Assembly: GCF_002215035.1 (NCBI RefSeq)
Contig: NZ_NKFP01000006.1
Span: forward strand, 1,004,530 to 1,068,529
DNA length: 64,000 bases
Reading direction: 5' to 3'
From: Leptolyngbya ohadii IS1
Lineage (GTDB): Bacteria; Cyanobacteriota; Cyanobacteriia; Elainellales; Elainellaceae
Below the pieces are notes generated by a model, which was not told the DNA's origin, did no database searches, and worked only from the letters and a program-made list of their open reading frames with translations. The position numbers and the translations under genes are program-made. This document shows positions 18,193 through 26,426 of the stretch, piece after piece. How positions within the stretch are numbered: position 1 is the first letter of the stretch; each line of letters opens with the position of its first letter.

Positions 18193-18654
18193 ATGACTCA
18201 AGCCATAACTCCCTCCAAAGTAACGCCGATCAAGCCGCAGACCGAGCAATCGCTCCACAAAACCTATAAGCGTCCGATTCTGGACATCCTGGCTGATCTA
18301 GCAAAACCGATTCCCCGTCGCTTTATTGGACAGCTTGAGAAGAAAGATCGCCGCACCGGAAAGGTGGCATACCTGGACTACGTCCCCTGGTATCACGTTG
18401 CCAAACTGCTCGACTTCTACGCCCCCGGCTGGGAGGGTGAGATTACCCACATCCAGGTCATGGGCGACCGGATTGTGCTGACCTATGCACTCACGATTCA
18501 CGCCCAGGAAGGCGATTTTGTCCGCACGGCAACCGGGCAGGAACTCCTGGACTGCGGCAGCTATGGCGACCCATCTAGCAACGCAGAATCAATGGCATTT
18601 CGTCGAGCCGCTGCGAAGTTTGGCTTGGGCTTAGACCTGTACGACAAGGATTGA
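18193..18654 (+). CDS. Rad52/DdrA-like single-strand annealing protein
   Basis: A 153-residue soluble protein. The core pattern is ILADLAKPIPRRFI, then VAYLDYVPWYHVAKLLDFYAPGWEGEI and SSNAESMAFRRAAAKFGLGLDLY. This resembles the annealing core of the Rad52/Sak/DdrA superfamily, where W-x-x-V-x-x-x-L and the A-x-x-R-A-x-x-x-F-G-L-G-x-x-L-Y ending are hallmarks. Such proteins bind ssDNA ends and promote strand annealing. About 30 N-terminal residues are a polar, Pro/Lys-rich extension. No phage genes surround it, so it looks like a resident chromosomal gene. The family call is by motif only. Confidence 0.7.
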   Translation: MTQAITPSKVTPIKPQTEQSLHKTYKRPILDILADLAKPIPRRFIGQLEKKDRRTGKVAYLDYVPWYHVAKLLDFYAPGWEGEITHIQVMGDRIVLTYALTIHAQEGDFVRTATGQELLDCGSYGDPSSNAESMAFRRAAAKFGLGLDLYDKD

Positions 18655-18780
18655 TACAAGGACAAAATACTTCAAAGACTAAGCGTTTGAGTCGATCGTC
18701 TGACGGATACGGTCGAACCTGCCCTGAGAATTTGCCAGAGATTCGCCAGGAATTCGATAGAAATCAGCCTTAAAAAGCAC

Positions 18781-18818
18781 AGCCCCTTAACTCACGCTCG
18801 GTTAGGGGGCTTATTTGC
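18781..18818 (-). terminator. Terminator between tRNA-His and the Rad52-like gene, probably bidirectional
   Basis: The stem AGCCCCTTAAC pairs with GTTAGGGGGCT with one offset. Read on the minus strand, after tRNA-His, it is followed by TGCTTTTT. Read on the plus strand, it is followed by TTATTT after the upstream gene. It is positioned to end both units. Confidence 0.7.
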
Positions 18819-18874
18819 GTCATGACCTGTCTGCACAGTAAGAATCACACAGAAGGCATGAACGGCTTTAGGAG

Positions 18875-18948
18875 GGCGAACGAGGGGACTCGAACCCCCG
18901 AATGGCGGAACCACAATCCGCTGCCTTAACCACTTGGCCACGCTCGCC
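18875..18948 (-). tRNA. tRNA-His (GTG anticodon)
   Basis: The cloverleaf is complete. G-1 at 18948 lies opposite C73 at 18875. The seven-pair acceptor is GCGAGCG with CGTTCGC (one G-T). The anticodon loop is TTGTGGT on a GCGGA/TCCGC stem, and the T arm is GGGGG-TTCGAGT-CCCCT. The extra G-1 identity base of tRNA-His is encoded. The 3' CCA is not encoded. Confidence 0.95.
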
Positions 18949-19125
18949 ATGCGTTAGCTAGTATAGCATCCCGCCGCAATGTTGATCCAGTGTCATAATC
19001 AAACGGAGTACAAAAAACTTGCTGAGGGCAAGCGCAACCAATTCTCCTGAGTTACAGTCTGTAGACGCTGTACAATCTTCTGGCGCTGAGCAGCGGTTTG
19101 GCGTTAAGCAACTGGGCGATCGGAC

Positions 19126-19515
19126 ATGAAACATTTTCGCGGACTCACTATTGCAGGCATTCTTCTGGTTGGGACGGGTGCAGCACTGGCAATCACCAAT
19201 CCCCGTTCAGAATCGTTCGATCGCTATGCCACGGAGCGACTGAGCGAGTATTTGCAAACTGAGGCTTGTCCCAAGGCAGGCAGCCTACTGGAAAGCACCT
19301 GTGGCAGGGTTGTGCAGGACAATCAGGCAGCGATTACCACACTGGTTTCCCAGAGTACGCGCCGAGAGAATTACCTGCTGTGGAGCGTCTACAAAACTGA
19401 CCTCTCGCTTGATCCCCTGCTGCCCTCCCTGTTAGACGGAGCATTGCCGTCCTATCATGTGCAGACGATCGGGGTTTTCAACGGATTTCATATCATCAAA
19501 GCCGAGGAGCGTTAG
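19126..19515 (+). CDS. DUF4359 family protein
   Basis: A 129-residue protein of unknown function. An N-terminal hydrophobic segment (LTIAGILLVGTGAALAITNP) acts as signal peptide or anchor, followed by ESFDRYATERLSEYLQTEAC. Two cysteines in the mature part (EACPKAGSLLESTCGR) could form a disulfide in the periplasm or lumen. The C-terminal LPSYHVQTIGVFNGFHI block fits the DUF4359 family, found mostly in cyanobacteria. Its stop overlaps the stop of the convergent gene by 4 bp. Confidence 0.7.
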   Translation: MKHFRGLTIAGILLVGTGAALAITNPRSESFDRYATERLSEYLQTEACPKAGSLLESTCGRVVQDNQAAITTLVSQSTRRENYLLWSVYKTDLSLDPLLPSLLDGALPSYHVQTIGVFNGFHIIKAEER

Positions 19516-20324
19516 CCGTCGATTCCCTCAGCCGATAATTCTTCTGTCTCTGAAGCAGATTCCGTTGAGGGAAGTTCTGGTATCTGTTCTAAATCCGTTT
19601 CAGATGTAAAACCTGGAGCGCTTTCGGGCGTCAAGCCTTCTACGGGTTCGATCGCTTCTTCAACAGCAGGTGAAACTTCGACAGGCACCCGACCCGATCG
19701 CTTCAAAATCAGCATTTGTTCTCCCACAACGGGACTCCGCGCAATCCGCTGGTTCTCCAGATCCAGGATTTCGAGCTGGTCGTAATCGAGCTGGCGCGAT
19801 CGTTGCCAGAGTTCCTTCGCGAGGCGATCCTGACTGTCTGCCGGAAGAATGAACCAGTGATCGTCCAGAGTGAGCTTCAAATGCTGCCGTTCTCCGGGCT
19901 TCACCGAGGCAATGAGGGATTCGCCGTAGGGTTCTGCCACCTGTGCCAGCTTTTCCTCAATTCGGATCAGCTTTTCGGGCGTGAGGGCGGGTTCGGGACG
20001 CGGTGCTTTTGCTACAGGACGTTCGGCGATCGGGGCACTCGGAGACTCGCTCACAGAAGACACTGCTGGTCGGTTCAGCGTCGAAGTCAGCCACAGGATT
20101 AACGTCAGCAGGGCGATCGCAATTCCGGTCAGCACAGGCTTTGACAACCGCCGATTCCAGGGAGCCGGAAGCAGACCTTGAATTACCGGAAGAAGGGTAT
20201 TCCACCAGAGATTACCGACAAATTTGGCGATCGCGCTCACCACTGCCAGCACAATTCCACCGACCTGTCCCAGCAAACGCTGAAGGGTGGCGGTCTTCGA
20301 GGGGGATTTTGGCTCCTGGGTCAT
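19512..20324 (-). CDS. Single-pass membrane protein, conserved in cyanobacteria, unknown function
   Basis: A 270-residue protein. A hydrophobic stretch near residues 20-55 (IVLAVVSAIAKFVGNLWW) and a clear membrane segment at about 68-85 (LTGIAIALLTLILWLTST) precede a Pro/Ala-rich linker. A compact domain follows (PEKLIRIEEKLAQVAEPYGESLIASV, then LKLTLDDHWFILPADSQDRLAKELWQRS and LEILDLENQRIARSPVVGEQMLIL). The C-terminus is a long acidic tail rich in Glu, Ser and Pro. No catalytic motif is visible. I do not recognise a named family. Confidence 0.6.
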   Translation of the reverse strand: MTQEPKSPSKTATLQRLLGQVGGIVLAVVSAIAKFVGNLWWNTLLPVIQGLLPAPWNRRLSKPVLTGIAIALLTLILWLTSTLNRPAVSSVSESPSAPIAERPVAKAPRPEPALTPEKLIRIEEKLAQVAEPYGESLIASVKPGERQHLKLTLDDHWFILPADSQDRLAKELWQRSRQLDYDQLEILDLENQRIARSPVVGEQMLILKRSGRVPVEVSPAVEEAIEPVEGLTPESAPGFTSETDLEQIPELPSTESASETEELSAEGIDG

Positions 20325-20470
20325 GGCAGTCTCCGCACAGTGTCAATTCTTCCTGATACTCTCAAAGAAATGGTAGGAGAAATTCTGTCCCTCGCGGGAG
20401 TGGGAATTTAATTCGCCCACAAATCATTACATTTCTCTCTGGTTAAATTACCTCTGGCTAAGTAGCACCT

Positions 20471-21244
20471 ATGGCAGTCACCACACAGCAGCTCATTCGT
20501 TACAAACAGCAGGGACGGCGAATTGTTGCCCTGACTGCCTGGGACTATCTAATTGCCCAAGTGCTGGATCAGTCGGGCGTGGATGTGATTCTCGTCGGCG
20601 ATTCCCTGGCAATGGTTGCACTGGGTTACGAAACCACCATTCCCCTGACGCTGGAAGAAATCCTGCACCACGCCAAAGCTGTCCGCCGCGCCGTCAAAAA
20701 TGCCCTGCTGGTAATGGATCTACCCTTCCTCAGCTACCAGGAAGACCCGATTCAGGCAATGCGATCGGCTGGACGCGCCCTCAAAGAAGCCGGAGTGCAG
20801 GCAGTGAAACTCGAAGGCGGCTATCCCGAAATGGCAGAAACCGTGAGGCGACTTGTACAGGCAGGCATCCCTGTCATGGGTCACGTTGGACTCACCCCTC
20901 AATCCGTCCATCAGTTCGGCGGATTCCGTAAACAGGGCACCTCTCCCGAAACCGCAGCCCGCATTTTCTCCGAAGCGATCGCTCTCCAGGAAGCCGGAGC
21001 TTTTTCGATCATCCTGGAACACATCCCCGCAGACCTGGCTGCTCAGATCACCGAGAAATTAACCATTCCGACGATCGGTATTGGCGCAGGCGAACAGTGC
21101 GACGGACAGGTACTCGTCACCTCTGACCTGCTGGGCATGGGCGAATGGCAGCCCCCCTTTGCCAAGAAATACGCCAATTTGCGAGAGACGATCGGGCAGG
21201 CGGTGCAGCGGTATGGGGAGGAGGTGCGGGGAGTGGAGGGGTAG
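20471..21244 (+). CDS. panB: 3-methyl-2-oxobutanoate hydroxymethyltransferase
   Basis: This enzyme is the first committed step of pantothenate synthesis (ketoisovalerate plus methylene-THF to ketopantoate). The length is 257 residues and the family motifs are intact: [19 protein letters not shown], the Mg-binding LVGDSLAMV, then [25 protein letters not shown], the catalytic Glu in [11 protein letters not shown] and [15 protein letters not shown]. It is cytoplasmic. There is no adjacent panC. The gene ends in a repeat tract whose copy forms an inverted repeat with the 3' flank of convergent pheS. Confidence 0.96.
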   Translation: MAVTTQQLIRYKQQGRRIVALTAWDYLIAQVLDQSGVDVILVGDSLAMVALGYETTIPLTLEEILHHAKAVRRAVKNALLVMDLPFLSYQEDPIQAMRSAGRALKEAGVQAVKLEGGYPEMAETVRRLVQAGIPVMGHVGLTPQSVHQFGGFRKQGTSPETAARIFSEAIALQEAGAFSIILEHIPADLAAQITEKLTIPTIGIGAGEQCDGQVLVTSDLLGMGEWQPPFAKKYANLRETIGQAVQRYGEEVRGVEG

Positions 21245-21452
21245 ATGGGTGGATGAGTGGATGAGTCAATGAGTAAGGGTTAAATATTAGGTTTGAGTAT
21301 CCTGCTCGCGTTCTAGTCCGGGTTTTCGGGTCGCTTGCATTCTGTTCCAGGCTCTCGCAGAGTGCATTCCCTGCTTTTCCTACCCAGGATCAGGAAAGCA
21401 TGACTTTCCCTACGCCCACCTACCCATCCACTCATCCACTCATCCACCCATC
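21244..21452. repeat. Inverted repeat between panB and pheS
   Basis: A 23-bp perfect inverted repeat has arms at 21244-21266 and 21430-21452, separated by 163 bp. Each arm is itself built from tandem GGATGAGT-like units. The left arm begins in the panB stop codon, and the right arm ends 5 bp before the pheS stop codon. The 163 bp between them hold no gene. It may serve as a bidirectional terminator or be the ends of a lost element. Confidence 0.75.
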
Positions 21453-21457
21453 CACTC

Positions 21458-22459
21458 CTAAAACTGCCTCAAGAACCGCAGATCATTTGCATACAGACGG
21501 CGAATATCGTCGATCTGGTGCAGTACCATTGCAAATCGCTCTACGCCGAAGCCAGCGGCAAATCCGGTATAGACCTCCGGATCGTAACCCACGGCTTTTA
21601 ACACATTCGGATCGACCATGCCGCAGCCCAGGACTTCCAGCCAGCGACCGCGCCATTTTACGTCTACTTCGGCGGATGGCTCGGTGAAGGGGAAGAAACT
21701 GGGGCGGAACCGGACTTCAACGTCGCCAAACATGGATTCGAGGAAGATTTTGATTGTGCCGCGCAGGTCAGTGAAAGTTAGCCCTTCGTCGATCGCCAAA
21801 ATTTCGATCTGATGGAAGACGGCTGCGTGGGTCGCATCTACGGTATCGCGCCGATACACCCGACCGGGAGCCGCAATCCGAATTGGGGGTTCGTGTTCCT
21901 CCATGTAGCGAATTTGCACCGAGGAGGTGTGCGTCCGCAGCAGGTTGCCGTCCGGCAGGTAGAAAGTGTCCTGCATATCGCGGGCGGGGTGGTCGGCGGG
22001 GGTATTTAGTGCCTCGAAGTTGTAGTAGTCCGTTTCCATCTCCGGACCCTGCGCCACCGTATAGCCCAAGCCTACGAAGATATCCAAAGCCCGATCGATC
22101 GTGCTGGTGAGGGGATGGGCATGACCCTGAGGACGAAAGACTCCGGGCATCGTTACATCGATCGCTTCTGCTGCCAACCTTGCCTCGATCGCCGCTGCTT
22201 GCAGACCGGATTTCTTTTGCTCCAGCTCGGACTGAATGACTTCCTTCACTTCGTTTGCCAGCGACCCAATGCGAGGACGTTCCTCCGCACCCAGCTTGCC
22301 CATTGCGCCGAGTACCTGGGAAAGACTGCCCTTTTTGCCCAGATAGCGAATGCGAAGCTGTTCCAGATCATCCAGGCTGGTGGAAGAGGCGATCGCCTGC
22401 TGCGCTTCCTGTCGCAGAGAATTCAGTTGTGTTGCCAGATCGCCAGACGCTTGAGACAT
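21458..22459 (-). CDS. pheS: Phenylalanine-tRNA ligase alpha subunit
   Basis: This is the catalytic alpha subunit of the heterotetrameric class II PheRS, 333 residues. An N-terminal coiled-coil (about 1-90) is followed by motif 1 ([19 protein letters not shown]), motif 2 ([34 protein letters not shown]), the [17 protein letters not shown] block and motif 3 ([22 protein letters not shown]). All class II signature residues are present. pheT is not adjacent, as is common in cyanobacteria. It converges on panB. Confidence 0.96.
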   Translation of the reverse strand: MSQASGDLATQLNSLRQEAQQAIASSTSLDDLEQLRIRYLGKKGSLSQVLGAMGKLGAEERPRIGSLANEVKEVIQSELEQKKSGLQAAAIEARLAAEAIDVTMPGVFRPQGHAHPLTSTIDRALDIFVGLGYTVAQGPEMETDYYNFEALNTPADHPARDMQDTFYLPDGNLLRTHTSSVQIRYMEEHEPPIRIAAPGRVYRRDTVDATHAAVFHQIEILAIDEGLTFTDLRGTIKIFLESMFGDVEVRFRPSFFPFTEPSAEVDVKWRGRWLEVLGCGMVDPNVLKAVGYDPEVYTGFAAGFGVERFAMVLHQIDDIRRLYANDLRFLRQF

Positions 22460-22659
22460 AGAAATTTGGGGGATTCTTGGTGGAATTTTCGTGAACGTAC
22501 AATCGGCATAATCCGGGAAGAATGTTTATCCCGCTGCCGATGTCTTTCATCTAGTGTACGAGTTTTGGGAATGTTGCTGAACTAGCTTTTTGAGATCGCG
22601 ATGGATGAAGAGAAGGGGCGATCGCACATCGAAAATTCTTGATTGAGACGATTCAGAAT

Positions 22660-22780
22660 TAGAACAAATCTCAGGTGAGAGACTCCACCCTGTCCGACGC
22701 TCCCTAGGATAAGGCGAAGTCTCCAGCCCCATTATGGGGTGTGAAGGCAAAAGGGACAAGTCGGGAGTTAATTAAATATG
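22660..22780. other. Unexplained structured segment between pheS and lysC
   Basis: Within the 636-bp spacer, this stretch is richer in GC than its flanks and has nested inverted repeats. One is a CCCC-ATAAT-GGGG hairpin. Another is GAGACT/AGTCTC enclosing a TCCCTAGGA core with CGC/GCG arms. It does not match the conserved cores of the lysine, glycine, TPP or T-box elements as I know them. It could be a small RNA, a pheS leader on the minus strand, or an insertion-element end. The remainder of the spacer (22780-23095) shows nothing definite. Confidence 0.3.
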
Positions 22781-23095
22781 GTTAAGCTGGGGGCGACCGG
22801 GGTGAACTTCCTGTGTGGCTTCCAATCCTTAATGACCATCCTTGACCAACAGTCCTTGACCAACAATTGTCAGGAAATCCAAAGCATTCGATCGATTGCA
22901 CCAGGACTCTGCTACCTTTATTAGATCGGATTGCTATTTAAAGACGGCATCAAGATTTACCCCGATCGGGTGAGTTGGAAACGGGCGAGCATCGCATAAT
23001 AAGGAGCTAGTTTCCTGTCTTGATCCATTCTTTGCGATCGTCCTTTCGGTTATTCCCCGCAGGTGGGCAGTTCACAGGGTTAGTTCACAACAGCT

Positions 23096-24904
23096 ATGGC
23101 ACTGATTGTTCAGAAGTACGGCGGCACGTCAGTTGGAACGGTAGAGCGCATTCAGGCAGTGGCGCAGCGCGTCATTAAAACCGCCCAGGAAGGGAATCGG
23201 GTGGTGGTCGTGGTGTCCGCGATGGGCAAAACGACAGATGGCTTGGTGAAACTGGCGAACGAAATTTCTGCCAATCCCAATCGGCGCGAGATGGATATGC
23301 TGCTCTCGACGGGGGAACAGGTGACGATCGCCCTGCTGAGCATGGCACTTCAGGAATTGGGACAGCCCGCGATTTCCATGACCGGGGCACAGGTCGGCAT
23401 TGTGACGGAGGCAGAGCATACCCGCGCCCGGATTTTGAGCGTAGAAACCGATCGCCTGGAGCGGCATTTGCAGGACGGCAAGGTGGTCGTGGTGGCTGGA
23501 TTTCAGGGGATCACCAGTCTGGAAGACTTGGAAATCACAACGCTGGGACGGGGCGGCTCGGATACCTCTGCGGTGGCGCTGGCGGCTTCTCTGCGGGCGG
23601 ACTGCTGCGAAATCTATACCGATGTTCCCGGCATCCTGACGACCGATCCGCGACTGGTGCCCGATGCCCAGCTCATGCGCGAAATTACCTCCGATGAAAT
23701 GCTTGAGCTTGCCAGTCTGGGGGCAAAGGTGCTGCATCCGCGATCGGTGGAGATTGCCCGTAACTATGGCGTGTTGCTGGTGGTGCGATCGAGCTGGTCG
23801 GATGATCCGGGAACGAAGGTAATTTCGCCGATTCGTCAGCCGCGTCCTCTGGAAGGTTTGGAAATTGCCAATGCCGTTGATGCCGTGGAGTTTGATACGG
23901 ATCAGGCGAAAATTGCGATGCTGCGCGTGCCCGATCGCCCCGGTGTGGCGGCAAAGCTGTTTGGCGAAATTGCCCAGCAGGACTTAGACGTGGATTTGAT
24001 TATCCAGTCGATCCACGAAGGCAACAGCAACGATATCGCCTTTACCGTCGTCAAGAATTCCCTGAATCGGGCGGAGGCAGTGGCAGCGGCGATCGCACCT
24101 GTGTTACGCAACTACAGCGATCCCACCACAGGAGAAGCGGAAGTCCTGGTGGAACGCCAGATGGCAAAGGTCAGCATTGCCGGAGCAGGCATGATTGGTC
24201 GTCCGGGTGTGGCGGCGCAGATGTTCCGTACCTTGGCAGCGGCAGGGGTGAATATTCAGATGATTTCTACCTCGGAGGTGAAGGTAAGCTGTGCGATCGA
24301 TGCGGCAGACTGCGATCGGGCAATTGCAGCACTCTGTCAGGAATTTGAAGTGCGTTCCTCTCCGATCAAGTCTCTAGATTCGGAAAACCAGAATATTCCT
24401 CCGGTGCGGGGGGCAGCTCTGGATTTGAAGCAAGCCCGTCTCGCGATTCGTCATGTGCCCGATCGTCCTGGTATGGCGGCAAAGGTGTTTACCCTGCTGG
24501 CGGAGCGAAACATCAGCGTCGATATGATTATTCAGTCCCAGCGGTGTCGCTTGATTGACGGAACTGCCACCCGCGATATTGCCTTCACCGTGGCGCAGGC
24601 AGATGCAGACGACGCAAAAGCCATTTTCGATGCTGCCGCTGCCGAACTGGGATGCGGAGAAGTGATTGTGGATCGGGCGATCGCCAAAGTTAGCGTCGTC
24701 GGAACGGGCATGGTAGGCAAACCGGGTGTTGCTGCCAAAATGTTTGATGCCCTGTCGAAGGAGAAGATCAACATCCAGATGATCGCCACGTCGGAAATTA
24801 AGATTAGCTGCGTGGTGGCGGAAGAGGATGGTGTGAGGGCACTTCAGGCGGTTCATGCCGCGTTTGAGCTATCGGGCACGGAGCGAATTGTGGTTCCGGC
24901 GTAG
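23096..24904 (+). CDS. lysC: Aspartate kinase with four ACT domains
   Basis: This enzyme is the first step of the aspartate pathway (Lys, Thr, Met). The kinase domain (1-245) begins with VQKYGGTSVG and has MGKTTDGLVKLA, the catalytic-region FQGITSLEDLEITTLGRGGSDTSAVALAA split over its core, and LGAKVLHPRSVEIA. The remaining 340 residues are four ACT domains in two tandem pairs. Each pair has a VPDRPGVAAKLF/VPDRPGMAAKVF unit, then a GxGMxGxPGVAAxMF unit with INIQMIATSEIKISC. The 602-residue length and four ACT units are typical of cyanobacteria and fit feedback control by Lys and Thr. It stands alone with no leader or attenuator that I can identify. Confidence 0.95.
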   Translation: MALIVQKYGGTSVGTVERIQAVAQRVIKTAQEGNRVVVVVSAMGKTTDGLVKLANEISANPNRREMDMLLSTGEQVTIALLSMALQELGQPAISMTGAQVGIVTEAEHTRARILSVETDRLERHLQDGKVVVVAGFQGITSLEDLEITTLGRGGSDTSAVALAASLRADCCEIYTDVPGILTTDPRLVPDAQLMREITSDEMLELASLGAKVLHPRSVEIARNYGVLLVVRSSWSDDPGTKVISPIRQPRPLEGLEIANAVDAVEFDTDQAKIAMLRVPDRPGVAAKLFGEIAQQDLDVDLIIQSIHEGNSNDIAFTVVKNSLNRAEAVAAAIAPVLRNYSDPTTGEAEVLVERQMAKVSIAGAGMIGRPGVAAQMFRTLAAAGVNIQMISTSEVKVSCAIDAADCDRAIAALCQEFEVRSSPIKSLDSENQNIPPVRGAALDLKQARLAIRHVPDRPGMAAKVFTLLAERNISVDMIIQSQRCRLIDGTATRDIAFTVAQADADDAKAIFDAAAAELGCGEVIVDRAIAKVSVVGTGMVGKPGVAAKMFDALSKEKINIQMIATSEIKISCVVAEEDGVRALQAVHAAFELSGTERIVVPA

Positions 24905-24911
24905 GGAAGTC

Positions 24912-25334
24912 CTATCGCCAATATCGCCAGTACCGTCTGCCGCGCCAGAATACGCCAAGCAGCATGGCGATCGCAGTGATTTGACCGATGCCAATGAGAG
25001 TTACGGGGGAGGGGATTAGCGTCCTGATGATCATTGCCAGAATCAGACAGGCGACTAGTGCCCAGAGGCTTCCCGTATCGATTCGCACCTGGGGAAAGAA
25101 CCGCTCCAGCAAAATGACAGCGAGCGCCCCGATTCCCACCCCGATCGCAAATTGAATCAGAATCGCAAACGGAGAGGTCAGCAGCCCCACTACGACCTGA
25201 GCCACGATCGTCAATGCCCGCATCAGAATCACCAGAATAAATTCAATGATGGTGACACAGAGGGCAGTCAGGAATCCGCAAAGCAGTAGCTCTGTCCAGG
25301 GGAGACGTTTGAGGCGATCGAGGGGATTTGCCAT
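24912..25334 (-). CDS. Small polytopic membrane protein, unknown function
   Basis: A 140-residue protein with four predicted membrane helices (ELLLCGFLTALCVTIIEFIL, LTIVAQVVVGLLTSPFAI, FAIGVGIGALAVILLE, LWALVACLILAMII). A possible fifth hydrophobic stretch near the end (ITAIAMLLGVFW) comes before a basic RGRRYWRYWR tail. The start chosen (MANPLDRLKR) begins a typical cytoplasmic lead-in. A 57-codon extension of the frame upstream overlaps the promoter and start of the divergent nuclease gene and is unlikely to be translated. I do not recognise the family. Confidence 0.6.
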   Translation of the reverse strand: MANPLDRLKRLPWTELLLCGFLTALCVTIIEFILVILMRALTIVAQVVVGLLTSPFAILIQFAIGVGIGALAVILLERFFPQVRIDTGSLWALVACLILAMIIRTLIPSPVTLIGIGQITAIAMLLGVFWRGRRYWRYWR

Positions 25335-25469
25335 TGGGGGTGAAGAATAGGGCACAGTGCAATTATGGCAGAAGGCGATCGGCTGTGTTTTAGCTAGGTT
25401 GGCTGCTACAAATATCTCTTGAATATTTCTTGAAAAATTTTTAAGCGATCGGACTGGTACGATTGAACC

Positions 25470-26297
25470 ATGTTCGACAATGTTTCTAAATTTCTCATCG
25501 AGCAATATTCCCCTGATTTCGCCAGTTGGCTGATTGGTGAGGCAGTCACCCTGACTGAGTTAAGTCCTGCGGAACTGTCGCTGGAGCCAATTCGCGCCGA
25601 TGCCTTAATTTTGCTGCAATCCAGTGATGTCGTGCTGCACTGTGAGTTTCAGACCAATCCTGACGCAACGATGCCCTTTCGCATGGCGGACTACGCACTG
25701 CGAGTCTTTCGACGGTTTCTGCAAAAGCGATTGGTACAGGTTGTCATTTATCTGTGCCCCACCGACTCCGGTTTGGTTCAGCAAACCACCTTCATCGCCA
25801 ATCGATTACGCCATGAGTTTGCAGTCGTCCGATTGTGGGAACAGCCTACCGAGATTTTCTTTCAGCGTCCGGGACTGTTGCCATACGCGGTATTAAGTCA
25901 GACAGACGATCGTGCTTCTGTTCTACAGCAAGTTGCAGGAGCCATTAATGGAATCTCAGACCGACGACAACAAAGTAACCTAGCCGCCGCCAGCATATTA
26001 GCTGGGCTAGTATTAGACAAATCCTTGATTCGACGAGTATTGCGGAGGGAACTCATGCAGGAGTCTGTCATTTATCAGGAACTACGGGAAGAAGCTCGTG
26101 AGGAGGTGCGCCAGGAGGAACGACTGAAAGGAGAGCAAGCTCTTATTCTGCGATTACTCACTCGAAAAGTAGGCGAGATTTCTCCTGAAACAAAAGCGCA
26201 GATTGAAACTCTCTCGATCGCCCAACTGGAAGATTTGGGAGAAGCTTTGCTGGATTTTGCAGCGCTGGCTGATTTGAGTGCTTGGTTAGATCAATGA
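25470..26297 (+). CDS. Rpn-family recombination-promoting nuclease with DUF4351 tail
   Basis: A 275-residue protein of the Rpn/YhgA-like PD-(D/E)XK group, annotated in databases as putative transposase or nuclease. The active-site pattern is visible: Asp in IRADALILLQ, then HCEFQT providing the E-x-Q of the PD-(D/E)XK core, followed by RMADYALRVFRRFL. The C-terminal 60 residues are a coiled Glu-rich segment (YQELREEAREEVRQEERLKGE) and the DUF4351 helix pair (LLTRKVGEISPETKAQIETL). Rpn proteins cleave DNA and stimulate RecA-independent recombination in E. coli. Many cyanobacteria carry multiple copies. It converges on the caspase-GUN4 gene with 129 bp between. Confidence 0.85.
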   Translation: MFDNVSKFLIEQYSPDFASWLIGEAVTLTELSPAELSLEPIRADALILLQSSDVVLHCEFQTNPDATMPFRMADYALRVFRRFLQKRLVQVVIYLCPTDSGLVQQTTFIANRLRHEFAVVRLWEQPTEIFFQRPGLLPYAVLSQTDDRASVLQQVAGAINGISDRRQQSNLAAASILAGLVLDKSLIRRVLRRELMQESVIYQELREEAREEVRQEERLKGEQALILRLLTRKVGEISPETKAQIETLSIAQLEDLGEALLDFAALADLSAWLDQ

Positions 26298-26426
26298 CCG
26301 AAGGAAATTTTGTAATGCTACATATCAAAACCTTTAATGTCGTATATCAAGGGTGACAGAAAAGGGAATTTATGTAGGGAAAGACGCTGTGAATAAAACT
26401 TTAAAGACGATCAGGACTAATTTGCA

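Noticed and set aside
22640-22780. Lysine or glycine riboswitch upstream of lysC
   Set aside because: GGCAAAAGGGACA looks like part of a glycine aptamer, but the remaining conserved parts are missing and the position fits neither gene well.
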